NCBI RefSeq assembly: GCF_934630525.1
Contig: NZ_CAKTVX010000019.1
Location: 1-13,597 of the forward strand
DNA: 13,597 bases
Source: an uncultured Slackia sp.
Lineage (GTDB): Bacteria > Actinomycetota > Coriobacteriia > Coriobacteriales > Eggerthellaceae
Direction: 5' to 3'
Positions 6,904 to 13,597 of this stretch are shown here, one piece after another (position 1 is the stretch's first letter; each line of letters begins with the position of its first letter). The notes beneath the pieces are model-generated. The model was not told the origin of the DNA. It worked only from the letters and a program-made list of their open reading frames with translations, and did not search any database. The translations under genes and the position numbers were made by a program.

Positions 6904-7908
6904 ATGAAAGATTCGCACGGGCGCGTGATTGACTATATGCGCATCTCGCTGACGGATAGATGCAATTATCGTTGCATCTATTGCATGCCGGCCGATGGCG
7001 TGACGTCGCTGTGCCATTCCGATATTTTGAGCCTTGAGGAAATTGAGCGCGTGGTTCGCGTTGCGGCGAGCATGGGTATTAAGCGGTTCCGTTTGACGGG
7101 CGGCGAGCCCCTGGTGCGCAAGGGCGCGGTTGACTTGGTTCGTGCCATTCATGAGACCCCTGGCGTCGATGACGTTTCCCTTACCACTAATGGCGTGCTT
7201 CTGCCGAAGTATGCTGAGGAACTCGCGGCGGCGGGCCTTTCGCGCGTGAACATTTCGCTTGACACGCTTGATCCTGAGCAGTTTCGCTATATTACGCGTC
7301 GAGGCGAGCTGCACGAGGCGATTGATGGAATCGAGGCCGCGCTCGCTGCGGGGTTTGACCCTGTGAAGGTGAACGCCGTAACGGTTCGCAGCCTGGGACA
7401 GGATTTTCTGGCGTTTGCCAAGATGACGATCGATCGCCCTTTGCATATGCGTTTTATCGAGTATATGCCCGTGGGCGAAAGCGCGGGTTCGCATGGGTGC
7501 GGATGGGGCCGCGAGGACGTGATTCCGAGTGAAGAGCTGTTTGATGTTATTAATGAGCGAGCTAAGGCTGAAGGCTTGCCGACGCTTGTGGCGGCGGGCG
7601 ACGAGAGGCCGAAAGGATGGGGTCCTGCGCGCTACTTCATGTTCCCGGGCGCCCAAGGAACGGTCGGGTTCATTAGCCCGCTTTCGCGTCATTTCTGCAG
7701 CGAGTGCAATCGTTTGCGCATGACGGCCGATGGAAAGATTCGCCCGTGCCTGTTCTCGGATGTTGAATACGACATGCGTGCAGCGCTTCGCGGCGACGGT
7801 GGCGATGAAGCGATTCGCGCGGTGCTTATGGAAGCGTTGGGGGCTAAGCCCGACGACCACCACGACAGGGTGGGGACCGAGCGGGGCATGTCGCAGATTG
7901 GCGGGTAG
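6904..7908 (+). CDS. moaA: GTP 3',8-cyclase MoaA (radical SAM)
   Basis: 334 residues from the ATG at 6904, preceded by GAAGGGGG. MoaA carries out the first Moco step, converting GTP to 3',8-cyclo-7,8-dihydro-GTP. The radical SAM cluster motif is C20-NYR-C24-IY-C27, with LTGGEPL at 64-70 for SAM binding. The second 4Fe-4S cluster, which binds GTP, is ligated by Cys265, Cys268 and Cys282 (CxxC then 13 residues then C). The C-terminal Gly-Gly tail needed for catalysis is present (MSQIGG then stop). All key residues are intact and length is normal. MoaC, its partner enzyme, is the next gene 234 bases downstream. Cytosolic and oxygen-sensitive. Confidence 0.97.
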   Translation: MKDSHGRVIDYMRISLTDRCNYRCIYCMPADGVTSLCHSDILSLEEIERVVRVAASMGIKRFRLTGGEPLVRKGAVDLVRAIHETPGVDDVSLTTNGVLLPKYAEELAAAGLSRVNISLDTLDPEQFRYITRRGELHEAIDGIEAALAAGFDPVKVNAVTVRSLGQDFLAFAKMTIDRPLHMRFIEYMPVGESAGSHGCGWGREDVIPSEELFDVINERAKAEGLPTLVAAGDERPKGWGPARYFMFPGAQGTVGFISPLSRHFCSECNRLRMTADGKIRPCLFSDVEYDMRAALRGDGGDEAIRAVLMEALGAKPDDHHDRVGTERGMSQIGG

Positions 7909-8094
7909 ACCTGGCCGTTCTCGGAGGAAGCCGAGGGCCCGCGAAGACCACGGTCGGCTACCGTTCGCCTTCGGCTCACTATGCGCCGCCCTGGCTGCGT
8001 TTCATCTCGGAACGAAGTGCGGAAATGAACGCAGACGACCTCGGTGAGCCCTTCGGCGCACGCGCAAGCTGCACGTTCTAATTTAGTGATGGCT
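7909..8094. other. Highly folded spacer between moaA and moaC
   Basis: No gene is convincing here. Successive inverted repeats are: CTCGG (7920-7924) with CCGAG (7931-7935), flanked by GGCC on both sides; ACGGT (7950-7954) with ACCGT (7960-7964); GGCTCAC (7973-7979) with GTGAGCC (8044-8050), which encloses CTGCGTT-t-CAT (7995-8005) with ATGAACGCAG (8025-8034). The first may end moaA transcripts although no T run follows. TCTAAT at 8077-8082 is a possible -10 for moaC without a clear -35. The density of nested stems suggests a structured RNA or a dispersed repeat. Confidence 0.45.
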
Positions 8095-8121
8095 GGGTCA
8101 AAGGGACTGTCCCTTTGACCC
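8095..8121. repeat. 27-base perfect palindrome, probable dispersed REP-like repeat
   Basis: GGGTCAAAGGGAC at 8095-8107 and its exact complement at 8109-8121 share a one-base centre. Palindromes built on CAAAGGGAC/GTCCCTTTG recur between genes in many unrelated bacteria, as far as I recall, sometimes near REP-associated transposases; I cannot count copies from this window, where it occurs once. It ends 8 bases before the moaC ribosome binding site GGAGGAAAG, so its hairpin could affect moaC expression. Confidence 0.55.
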
Positions 8122-8142
8122 GTTGGTTTGGAGGAAAGCGAT

Positions 8143-8643
8143 ATGACGGAAGAGAAGCTTACGCATATTGACGAGAAGGGCGACGTTCGCATGGTGGACG
8201 TCTCTCAGAAGGCCGACACTGAGCGCATTGCCGTGGCGGAGGGCTTTATTTCGATGAAGCCCGAGACGCTTGAGCTTATTACGTCGGGCACGGCGGCGAA
8301 AGGCGATGTTCTGGCGTGCGCACGCGTGGCGGGTGTGATGGCGGCGAAGAAGACGAGCGAGCTTATTCCGATGTGCCACCCGCTTATGATCACGAAGGCG
8401 AAGGTGAGTTGCGAACCCGTTTTGGCTGGTGAACGTGAAGATGGGCGCGTGGGCATTCATATCACGACGACATGCGGCGTCACAGGCAAGACGGGCATCG
8501 AGATGGAGGCGCTGACCGCTGCAAGCGTGGCGTGCCTTACCGTGTATGACATGTGCAAGGCGGTCGATCGCGGCATGGAGATCATGGATGTGCGTCTGCT
8601 GAAGAAAGATGGCGGCAAGACGGGCCTGTGGGAACGCAAATAG
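8143..8643 (+). CDS. moaC: Cyclic pyranopterin monophosphate synthase MoaC
   Basis: 166 residues from the ATG at 8143, preceded by GGAGGAAAG. MoaC converts the MoaA product to cyclic pyranopterin monophosphate. Diagnostic segments are VRMVDVSQK near 15-23, the ELIPMCHPL motif at 73-81, GKTGIEMEALTAASVACLTVYDMCKA at 115-140 (shown here as the family core; Asp136 and Lys139 match the catalytic Asp and Lys of E. coli MoaC), and LLKKDGGKTG at 152-161. Length is typical and no key residue is missing. It is on the same strand as moaA but separated by a folded spacer and may have its own promoter. Confidence 0.97.
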   Translation: MTEEKLTHIDEKGDVRMVDVSQKADTERIAVAEGFISMKPETLELITSGTAAKGDVLACARVAGVMAAKKTSELIPMCHPLMITKAKVSCEPVLAGEREDGRVGIHITTTCGVTGKTGIEMEALTAASVACLTVYDMCKAVDRGMEIMDVRLLKKDGGKTGLWERK

Positions 8644-8652
8644 CGCGCCTGG

Positions 8653-8685
8653 AACCTGCTAAATGCCTAGAGCATTTAGCAGGTT
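8653..8685. terminator. Perfect hairpin between convergent moaC and mogA
   Basis: AACCTGCTAAATGC at 8653-8666 pairs exactly with GCATTTAGCAGGTT at 8672-8685 around a 5-base loop. It lies 9 bases after the moaC stop and 28 bases from the mogA stop, fitting a two-way terminator. Neither side has a T run, so termination would rely on the stem or on other factors. Confidence 0.6.
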
Positions 8686-8713
8686 GGTCGTCGCGTGTTG
8701 AGGCGTCGGGCCC

Positions 8714-9193
8714 TTATTTGTCGTGGCCTTCGCCGGCCATCATGTGGCCCGCGTGGCCGAGCGCACCCACGATGCCTTCCCAGTTTTCGCGAGCGGCTTT
8801 TTCGCTGCCCGGCAGATTGATGACGAGCGTGTTGCCGCGCTGTGCGGCGATAGCGCGCGACAGCATCGCGTAAGGCGTGATTTGCAGGCTGTGATAACGC
8901 ATGGCTTCAGCAATGCCGGGAACCTCGCGGTCGCATACATCGCGCGTGGCTTCAGGCGTGACATCGCGCGGCGAAAGGCCACTTCCGCCGCAGGTGAGCA
9001 CGATATCGACGCCAATTTCATCGCAGGCTTCGAGAATGCTGCCCGCGATAAGCACGCGGTCGTCTTGGACGACAATGTGGCTGGCAACCTCCCATCCTTC
9101 TTTCTTGATAAGTTCTTCGAGGGCCGCGCCAGCGGTATCTTCCTTCATGGAACGCGTGTCGGAGCACGTGATAATGGCGAATTTAAGAGTCAT
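8714..9193 (-). CDS. mog: MogA/MoaB family molybdopterin adenylyltransferase
   Basis: 159 residues; ATG at 9193, with GAAAGG about 8 bases upstream. The protein activates molybdopterin by adding AMP from ATP, preparing it for metal insertion by MoeA. Family motifs are ITCSDT at 8-13, the phosphate-binding loop LTCGGSGLSPRDVTPEA at 66-82, PYAMLSRA at 107-114 and LVINLPGS at 123-130. At 159 residues it resembles MoaB-type members; MogA and MoaB cannot be told apart with certainty, but as the only such gene here it probably serves as the adenylyltransferase. It starts 20 bases after the moeA stop, so the two are co-transcribed, matching their consecutive reactions. Confidence 0.93.
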   Translation of the reverse strand: MTLKFAIITCSDTRSMKEDTAGAALEELIKKEGWEVASHIVVQDDRVLIAGSILEACDEIGVDIVLTCGGSGLSPRDVTPEATRDVCDREVPGIAEAMRYHSLQITPYAMLSRAIAAQRGNTLVINLPGSEKAARENWEGIVGALGHAGHMMAGEGHDK

Positions 9194-9213
9194 GGGTTTG
9201 CCTTTCTTGATAA

Positions 9214-10470
9214 TTAGATAACGGTTCCTTCGGCGATATCCAAAAGCACGCAGGAAATCTCGTCGCCTGCGTGAGCATCTTGCGCTCCTTCGGGCAAAAC
9301 GGCCATGCAGTTCGTTTTCTGGATGGGACCGAAAAGACCCGAGCTCTGGTTCTTCGCGGGCGTTACGAGAAGCTCGCCCGATTCGCCATGGGAAAGCGTG
9401 GCGCGCATGAAGAGCCGGCGGGGATCCTTCTTTTTCTTATCGCAGGTGAGCTTCGCGACGACTGTTGGGTGCTCGAATGCGGTGCGGCCTTGCATTTTGA
9501 GCAGGCCTGCGCGAATGATGAGCTCGAAGCCCATATAGGCGGCAGCTGGGTTGCCGGGCAGGCCGAACACCGGCGTGCCATCGACGATGCCGAAGGTTTG
9601 GGCTTTGCCGGGACGCATGTTCACGGTGGTCATGAGCAATTCGCCTGCACGCTCCACGACGGGCTTGATGAAGTCGAAGTCGCCGTTTGAGGCGCCTCCC
9701 GAAGTGACCACGAAATCGTGCGTTGCCGCCGCTTCGCGAACGGCGGCTTCGAGGGCGGCTTCATCGTCGGGCACGATGTCGAACATGTCCGCTTCGCAAC
9801 CGGCCGCTTTGGCGCATGCTGCGAGGGCGTAGCTGTTCGAGTTGCGAATGTGGCCAGGGCCAGGAATCTCGCTCGGCGCTACGAGCTCGCTGCCAATGGG
9901 AATAACCGCCACGCACGGCTTGCGATAGACCGGCACCTGCAGCACTCCGCAGCCGGCCAAAAAACCGACGCCCGCGGTCGTGATTACTTCGCCTTTGTTC
10001 ACGACGGTTTCGTCGGCGCGAGCTTCTTCTCCTGCTTCGCGCACGTTGTCGCGTTCTTTGGGTTGCGCGGAAAACGCCACACGGCCGCCAGGCTTGCCGT
10101 CGCCTTCCACCACGCTCACGATTTCGTATTTCACCACGGCATCAAAGCAGCTCGGAAGGGCGGCGCCCGTCATGATACGCACGCACTGGCCAGGCTGTGC
10201 GGTGCCTTCAAATACGCCGCCCGCAGGCACCTCGTCGATGACTCCGAGCGTCACGGGCGATTCTGCCGTAGCTCCCGCGAGGTCGCATCGGCGTACGGCG
10301 TAGCCATCCATGGCCGCATGAGCGAACGGGCTTACGTCAATGTCGCTTTTCAAATCGGCGGCGGCAACGCGCCCCGCAGCGTCGAGCAGGTCAACGGTTT
10401 CCGCCTCAAGCGGCGTCACGCGCGAGAGCACGAGCTCGCGCGCCTCCTCCAAAGAAATCATTTTCGTCAT
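9214..10470 (-). CDS. moeA: Molybdopterin molybdotransferase MoeA
   Basis: 418 residues. The ATG at 10470 has GGAAGGGA upstream; the frame stays open to 10575 but that stretch is arginine-rich and overlaps the methyltransferase gene. MoeA hydrolyses the adenylylated molybdopterin made by MogA and inserts molybdate. Seen in order: FAHAAMDGYAV at 49-59 (Asp55, equal to E. coli Asp59), RIMTGAALP at 98-106, REAGEEARADE at 144-154, TSGGASNGDFDF at 256-267 (the MoCF-binding loop) and GLPGNPAA at 303-310, then the C-terminal domain (about 335-418). All core motifs are present and length is normal. It sits between a methyltransferase gene and mogA on the same strand. Confidence 0.96.
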   Translation of the reverse strand: MTKMISLEEARELVLSRVTPLEAETVDLLDAAGRVAAADLKSDIDVSPFAHAAMDGYAVRRCDLAGATAESPVTLGVIDEVPAGGVFEGTAQPGQCVRIMTGAALPSCFDAVVKYEIVSVVEGDGKPGGRVAFSAQPKERDNVREAGEEARADETVVNKGEVITTAGVGFLAGCGVLQVPVYRKPCVAVIPIGSELVAPSEIPGPGHIRNSNSYALAACAKAAGCEADMFDIVPDDEAALEAAVREAAATHDFVVTSGGASNGDFDFIKPVVERAGELLMTTVNMRPGKAQTFGIVDGTPVFGLPGNPAAAYMGFELIIRAGLLKMQGRTAFEHPTVVAKLTCDKKKKDPRRLFMRATLSHGESGELLVTPAKNQSSGLFGPIQKTNCMAVLPEGAQDAHAGDEISCVLLDIAEGTVI

Positions 10471-10472
10471 GG

Positions 10473-10532
10473 TCAGTCCCTTCCTTGTGCGACGCGGGCG
10501 CCGTAGCGCTCGCGATATTTCTTGATGCGCGG
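10473..10532 (-). other. Protein-like extension after the methyltransferase stop codon
   Basis: Beyond the TAG at 10533-10535 the same frame runs for 19 codons (PRIKKYRERYGARVAQGRD) to a TGA at 10473-10475, two bases before the moeA start. Third positions are mostly G or C, as in the flanking genes, and the composition looks like a real charged tail. It may be the former C-terminus cut by a single-base nonsense change (for example CAG to TAG), or chance. The moeA ribosome binding site lies within it. Confidence 0.35.
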
Positions 10533-11441
10533 CTACAGTTGGCCGTCTTTCGCGTTCCATGAGATGAACGCCCATGGGACGATGCGCTGATAATCGAGCG
10601 TGAGAGGTCCCTGCGGATAGCCCTTTTTATCGGGCATGCCAGCTTCGGGGTTGTTGGCGAGGTGCTCTGCGAGCCATTCGCGAAGGTTAGCCTGTGCTTG
10701 GAGCCGCTCGGCTTCGCTCAGATTTGGCGCGCCGATGTCGATCATTTGCGAGAAGTCTCCGAAAGCGTCGTCTTCCGATTCGAATGAATCTTTTCGAGAA
10801 GAATGGATGTATCGCACTTCGGGTTCGAATCCCGCTTGGGCAAGCAGGCCAAACGCGTAGATGTAATCGCGATTGAGGGCGGCGTCCACGCCGAGTTCGG
10901 CAAGCACGCGAGCGTCGACGCGCGGGGATGTGCCGGTTGTCATGGTGATGCAGCAGCGTCGCCGCGCGATAGTGGAAAGCTTGCGCAGCGCGCTTCGCAG
11001 GTCGGCGACTGCGATGGAGCGCGACGCGAATGCGACGTCCGCCACGTTTTCGCGAAGGCCGAATTGGCTCCAGTCGTCTTCCCAGCTCATGTGCAAGGGG
11101 AAAACGCTGCCCGGTGCGAGCGCGTCGAGGCTCTCGGCGACCTTGATGCCGCGAAGCGCCATGTTCTCGCGCAGCTTTGCGAGCATGCCGCTGCTGAAAT
11201 CGCCCACGATGACCTTATGGCCGCGTGAGGCCATCTCTGCGGCGAGCGTGCCCGTGCCGCAGCCCATGTCGAATACGGTTTCACCTGGTTGCACGCGCGC
11301 AAGCTCGACGAATGCCTCGGCGTAGAGGTTTTTCGCATCGCGGGAATCGTAGCGTGCGGCCTTTTTGTTCCATCGCTGGCAGTCGTCGGGCGCCTTGGTC
11401 GTTTGTTGCAAATGGCGCCATGCCGCGTCGAAATCGATCAC
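10533..11441 (-). CDS. Class I SAM-dependent methyltransferase of unknown substrate
   Basis: 302 residues. The start is the GTG at 11441, chosen because AGGAGG lies 6 bases upstream; the frame runs further but without a ribosome binding site. SAM-binding motif I is VFDMGCGTGTLA at 56-67, with acidic Asp81 (VGDFSSGML) for the SAM ribose. The N-terminal part (RWNKKAARYD at 23-32) resembles small-molecule methyltransferases of the UbiE/Methyltransf_11/25 type. The second half (about 150-302), including WNAKDGQL at the end, matches nothing I can name. It is probably first gene of an operon with moeA and mogA, 62 bases before moeA, which suggests a link to Moco, molybdoenzymes or a related pathway, but no methylation step is known in Moco synthesis. 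See the separate entry on the tail after its stop codon. Confidence 0.85.
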   Translation of the reverse strand: MIDFDAAWRHLQQTTKAPDDCQRWNKKAARYDSRDAKNLYAEAFVELARVQPGETVFDMGCGTGTLAAEMASRGHKVIVGDFSSGMLAKLRENMALRGIKVAESLDALAPGSVFPLHMSWEDDWSQFGLRENVADVAFASRSIAVADLRSALRKLSTIARRRCCITMTTGTSPRVDARVLAELGVDAALNRDYIYAFGLLAQAGFEPEVRYIHSSRKDSFESEDDAFGDFSQMIDIGAPNLSEAERLQAQANLREWLAEHLANNPEAGMPDKKGYPQGPLTLDYQRIVPWAFISWNAKDGQL

Positions 11442-11484
11442 GCGATTCCTCCTGCCTGAACTGATTGTTCTTATTCGTGGATAT

Positions 11485-11490
11485 ATGATA
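11485..11490 (-). promoter_or_regulatory. Possible -10 element for the methyltransferase-moeA-mogA unit
   Basis: TATCAT on the - strand matches the -10 consensus at five of six bases and lies about 45 bases upstream of the GTG start. No good -35 is found at standard spacing. Confidence 0.3.
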
Positions 11491-11627
11491 CCCGTTCGCG
11501 TTGCCGCCACGCGATTGAATTGCTCTTTTTTGGACACTACGCAGCGGGCAGGGAATGCTTCGGGGGCCAGAAAGGCGTTGAGTTCTGCCGCTCTCGCGAA
11601 TTCGCCGCACTCGGAAGGTTTTCATAT

Positions 11628-11659
11628 TTGACGTGCTACAATGATTAAGCTTATATACA
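11628..11659 (+). promoter_or_regulatory. argS promoter region
   Basis: Two overlapping options exist. TTGACG at 11628-11633 with an 18-base spacer leads to TATATA at 11652-11657. Alternatively TACAAT at 11637-11642 with the extended element TGC just before it could act without a strong -35. Either gives a leader of 100-120 bases. The remainder of the 327-base divergent gap (11442-11768) shows no gene. Confidence 0.45.
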
Positions 11660-11729
11660 AATCCAGGCGATCGAGGCTTCCGCGCACGCACGCTCTATGC
11701 TGCGCCGCGGCGAAAACCGGATGCAAAAG

Positions 11730-11755
11730 GGAGCGGTTTCCGCTTCGTAGACGAA
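11730..11755 (+). promoter_or_regulatory. Overlapping hairpins in the argS leader
   Basis: GGAGCGG at 11730-11736 can pair with CCGCTTC at 11740-11746 (one G-U pair), while TTCG at 11744-11747 can instead pair with CGAA at 11752-11755. The two share bases and exclude each other, and lie just before the ribosome binding site. No T-box features are visible. Regulatory meaning is unproven. Confidence 0.2.
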
Positions 11756-11768
11756 AAGGAAGGCATCA

Positions 11769-13493
11769 ATGCAACCACGCGAAGAATTGACTCAGCTTCT
11801 TACCAAGGCGTTTGAGGCTGCCCGCGAATCTGGCGCTCTGCCGATTGAGAACATTCCCGAAATTGCGCTCGAGCGTCCGCGCGACGAGGGCCATGGCGAT
11901 TGGGCCTGCACCGCTGCTCTGCGTTGCGCCAAGGAAGCCAAGAAGAACCCGCGTGAAATCGCGCAGGCGATCGTTGACGGCATTCCCGCGAATGATCTTA
12001 TCGAGAACATCGAAATCGCAGGCCCGGGCTTCATCAACTTCCGTCTGAAGAACGTTGCCATGCAGGACGTCGTCTCTCAGGTTCGCGAGCAGGGCGCCGA
12101 TTATGGCAAGGGCACGCAGCCCGAAGGCAAGCGCAAGGTGAATATCGAGTACATCTCCGCAAACCCCACGGGTCCCATGCATGTTGGCCATGGTCGCTGG
12201 GCTGCTCTGGGCTCCGCAACCGCAAACCTTATGCGCCATGCCGGCTATGAGGTCTTCGAAGAGTTCTACATCAACGACCACGGCGTTCAGATGGACAAGT
12301 TCGGCCTGTCCATCGCCGCTCGCTACCTGCAGCAGCTCGGCCACGAAGATGCCGCTGTTCCCGAGGGCGGCTACAACGGCCTGTATGTGAACGACATCGC
12401 GAAAGAAATCATCGATCGCGACGGCAACAAGTGGGAAGACGCCGACGAGCATGAGCGCATGGTTGAGTTCCGTGAGTTCGGCTACGCCTACATCATGAAG
12501 ATGTTCCACGACATCACCGATCGCTTCGGCAACCACTTCGAGCGTTGGCAGTCCGAGCGCGAAATGTACCTGCCTTCCGACGAATTCGACGGCAAGAGCC
12601 CGTTTGAGTACTGCATCGGCAACCTGAAGGACAAGGGCGACATCTACGAGAAAGATGGCGCTGTGTGGTTCAAGTCGTCCGAATATGGCGACGAGAAAGA
12701 CCGCGTTGTGCGTAAGGCCGACGGCGACTACACCTACTTCGCGTCTGACGTTGCGTACCACTATTGGAAGAAAGAGCGCGGCTTCGACATCCTGATCGAT
12801 ATCTGGGGCGCCGACCATCATGGCTACATCGCTCGCGTCGCTGCCGTTTTGGCCGCCATGGGCTTCCCGGGAGCGCTCGAAGTTATGCTCGGCCAGCTGG
12901 TCAACCTCTTCCGCGACGGCAAGCCCGTTCGTATGTCCAAGCGTACCGGCGAAATGATCACCTTCGAAGAGCTCATCGACGAAGTCGGCATTGACGCTAC
13001 GCGCTACTACATGCTGAGCCGCTCCACCGAGCAGCCGATCGACTTCGATATCGACGTCGCCAAGAAGCAGGACTCTTCCAACCCCGTGTACTACGTGCAG
13101 TACGCACATGCTCGCATCTGCAAGCTGCTGCGCGACGAGGCCGGCCATTCTGGTGAAGACAACCTCGACATGGCTGCCGTTGCCGCCGAGGCCATTCCTG
13201 CCGATGTTGACCTCTCGTTGCTCACCGCCCCCGAGGAACTGGCCCTTATGCGCAAGATGAGCGAGTTCGGCGATCTTATCGCCCTTGCCGCTCGCGACCG
13301 TGCACCGTTCCGCTTGACGCATTACGCTCAGGACCTCGCCAGCCTCTACCATCAGTTCTATACGAACTGCAAGATTCTGAAGGCCGACGACGAGGGTCTG
13401 AAGAAGGCTCGCCTTGCTCTGTGCGACGCAGTTCGCGTTGTGCTCGAGCAGACGCTCGGCATTCTGGGCATTTCTGCTCCGCAGCGCATGTAG
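11769..13493 (+). CDS. argS: Arginyl-tRNA synthetase
   Basis: 574 residues; ATG at 11769 with AAGGAAGG upstream. A class I synthetase that charges tRNA-Arg with arginine using ATP. The N-terminal tRNA-recognition domain (about 1-110) carries RPRDEGHGDWACTAAL at 36-51. The catalytic core has YISANPTGPMHVGHGR at 128-143, containing the HIGH signature as HVGH, and the KMSKS-like loop as RMSKRTGE at 388-395, common in this family. DALR-type anticodon-binding helices follow (about 435-574) to the usual ending SAPQRM. Length is normal. Strong preference for C-ending codons suggests high expression. It has its own promoter and terminator and is unrelated in function to the Moco genes beside it. Confidence 0.98.
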   Translation: MQPREELTQLLTKAFEAARESGALPIENIPEIALERPRDEGHGDWACTAALRCAKEAKKNPREIAQAIVDGIPANDLIENIEIAGPGFINFRLKNVAMQDVVSQVREQGADYGKGTQPEGKRKVNIEYISANPTGPMHVGHGRWAALGSATANLMRHAGYEVFEEFYINDHGVQMDKFGLSIAARYLQQLGHEDAAVPEGGYNGLYVNDIAKEIIDRDGNKWEDADEHERMVEFREFGYAYIMKMFHDITDRFGNHFERWQSEREMYLPSDEFDGKSPFEYCIGNLKDKGDIYEKDGAVWFKSSEYGDEKDRVVRKADGDYTYFASDVAYHYWKKERGFDILIDIWGADHHGYIARVAAVLAAMGFPGALEVMLGQLVNLFRDGKPVRMSKRTGEMITFEELIDEVGIDATRYYMLSRSTEQPIDFDIDVAKKQDSSNPVYYVQYAHARICKLLRDEAGHSGEDNLDMAAVAAEAIPADVDLSLLTAPEELALMRKMSEFGDLIALAARDRAPFRLTHYAQDLASLYHQFYTNCKILKADDEGLKKARLALCDAVRVVLEQTLGILGISAPQRM

Positions 13494-13551
13494 TTGGGGG
13501 GTGCGCCGGCCTGTCGGTCGGGGCATATAGGACAAAAAGTGTGTCTCATCT

Positions 13552-13592
13552 AGGGGCATCGGCGCAGGTCGATGCCCCTTTCTCGTTCGTTT
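13552..13592 (+). terminator. Rho-independent terminator of argS
   Basis: AGGGGCATC at 13552-13560 pairs exactly with GATGCCCCT at 13571-13579 around a 10-base loop, followed by the T-rich TTTCTCGTTCGTTT. It lies about 60 bases after the argS stop. Confidence 0.85.
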
Positions 13593-13597
13593 AAATT

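Noticed and set aside
6781..7863. 360-residue open frame on the - strand opposite moaA
   Set aside because: Complement of a fully intact moaA; Arg/His-rich shadow composition.
7689..8192. 167-residue open frame on the - strand across the moaA-moaC spacer
   Set aside because: It runs through moaA, the spacer hairpins and the moaC start; composition is shadow-like. The spacer itself is better seen as structured or repeat DNA.
9718..10506. 262-residue open frame on the + strand opposite moeA
   Set aside because: Complement of moeA, His/Arg/Ala-rich with no family features.
11660..11768. Possible T-box leader before argS
   Set aside because: No T-box consensus, specifier loop arrangement or terminator/antiterminator pair was found; the leader is too short.
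11766..13559. 597-residue open frame on the - strand opposite argS
   Set aside because: It is the complement of an unmistakable argS gene; strong C-ending codon bias leaves the opposite frame open.

Overview
The window is a molybdenum cofactor (Moco) and molybdate uptake locus from what looks like an anaerobic actinobacterium of the Coriobacteriia (Eggerthellales, something near Slackia, Denitrobacterium or Eggerthella). That placement is inferred from moderately high GC, G/C-ending codons, protein style and gene content; no rRNA or other phylogenetic marker is present. Many members of this group carry large sets of molybdopterin oxidoreductases (DMSO reductase family), which would explain so complete a Moco locus.

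Layout. Positions 2-82 hold the probable tail of an unidentified + strand gene, followed by a terminator and about 270 bases of T-rich non-coding DNA. A two-gene + strand unit follows: a divergent MoaE-like protein (380-880) overlapping by 8 bases a MobB-MobA fusion (873-2114). A perfect 15-bp hairpin (2311-2347) separates this from modE (2376-2720, - strand), a short wHTH regulator without a molybdate-binding domain. A 400-base divergent control region lies between modE and the + strand modABC operon: modA lipoprotein (3121-4017), a permease modB carrying an extra exported N-terminal domain (4106-5530), and the ATPase modC (5614-6744), closed by a T-tailed terminator. Next come moaA (6904-7908), a highly folded 234-base spacer containing a 27-base palindrome of repeat type, and moaC (8143-8643). 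Facing them on the - strand is a unit of an unassigned SAM methyltransferase (10533-11441), moeA (9214-10470) and mogA/moaB (8714-9193). argS (11769-13493, + strand) with its own promoter and terminator marks the housekeeping boundary.

How they work together. ModABC imports molybdate and ModE probably controls this. MoaA and MoaC turn GTP into cyclic pyranopterin monophosphate. MoaE with MoaD (MoaD not in this window) would make molybdopterin. MogA adenylylates it, MoeA inserts molybdenum, and MobA with MobB makes the guanine dinucleotide form used by DMSO reductase-type enzymes. No moaD or moeB is visible here, and the MoaE-like protein lacks several canonical active-site residues.

Most unusual points: the ModB fusion with a roughly 220-residue exported domain of unknown function; the degenerate MoaE; an in-frame TAG followed by 19 protein-like codons at the end of the methyltransferase gene, ending two bases before moeA; the palindromic repeat and folded spacer before moaC; and a motif shared by the modE and modA leaders. 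No CRISPR array, insertion sequence, tRNA or rRNA was seen.
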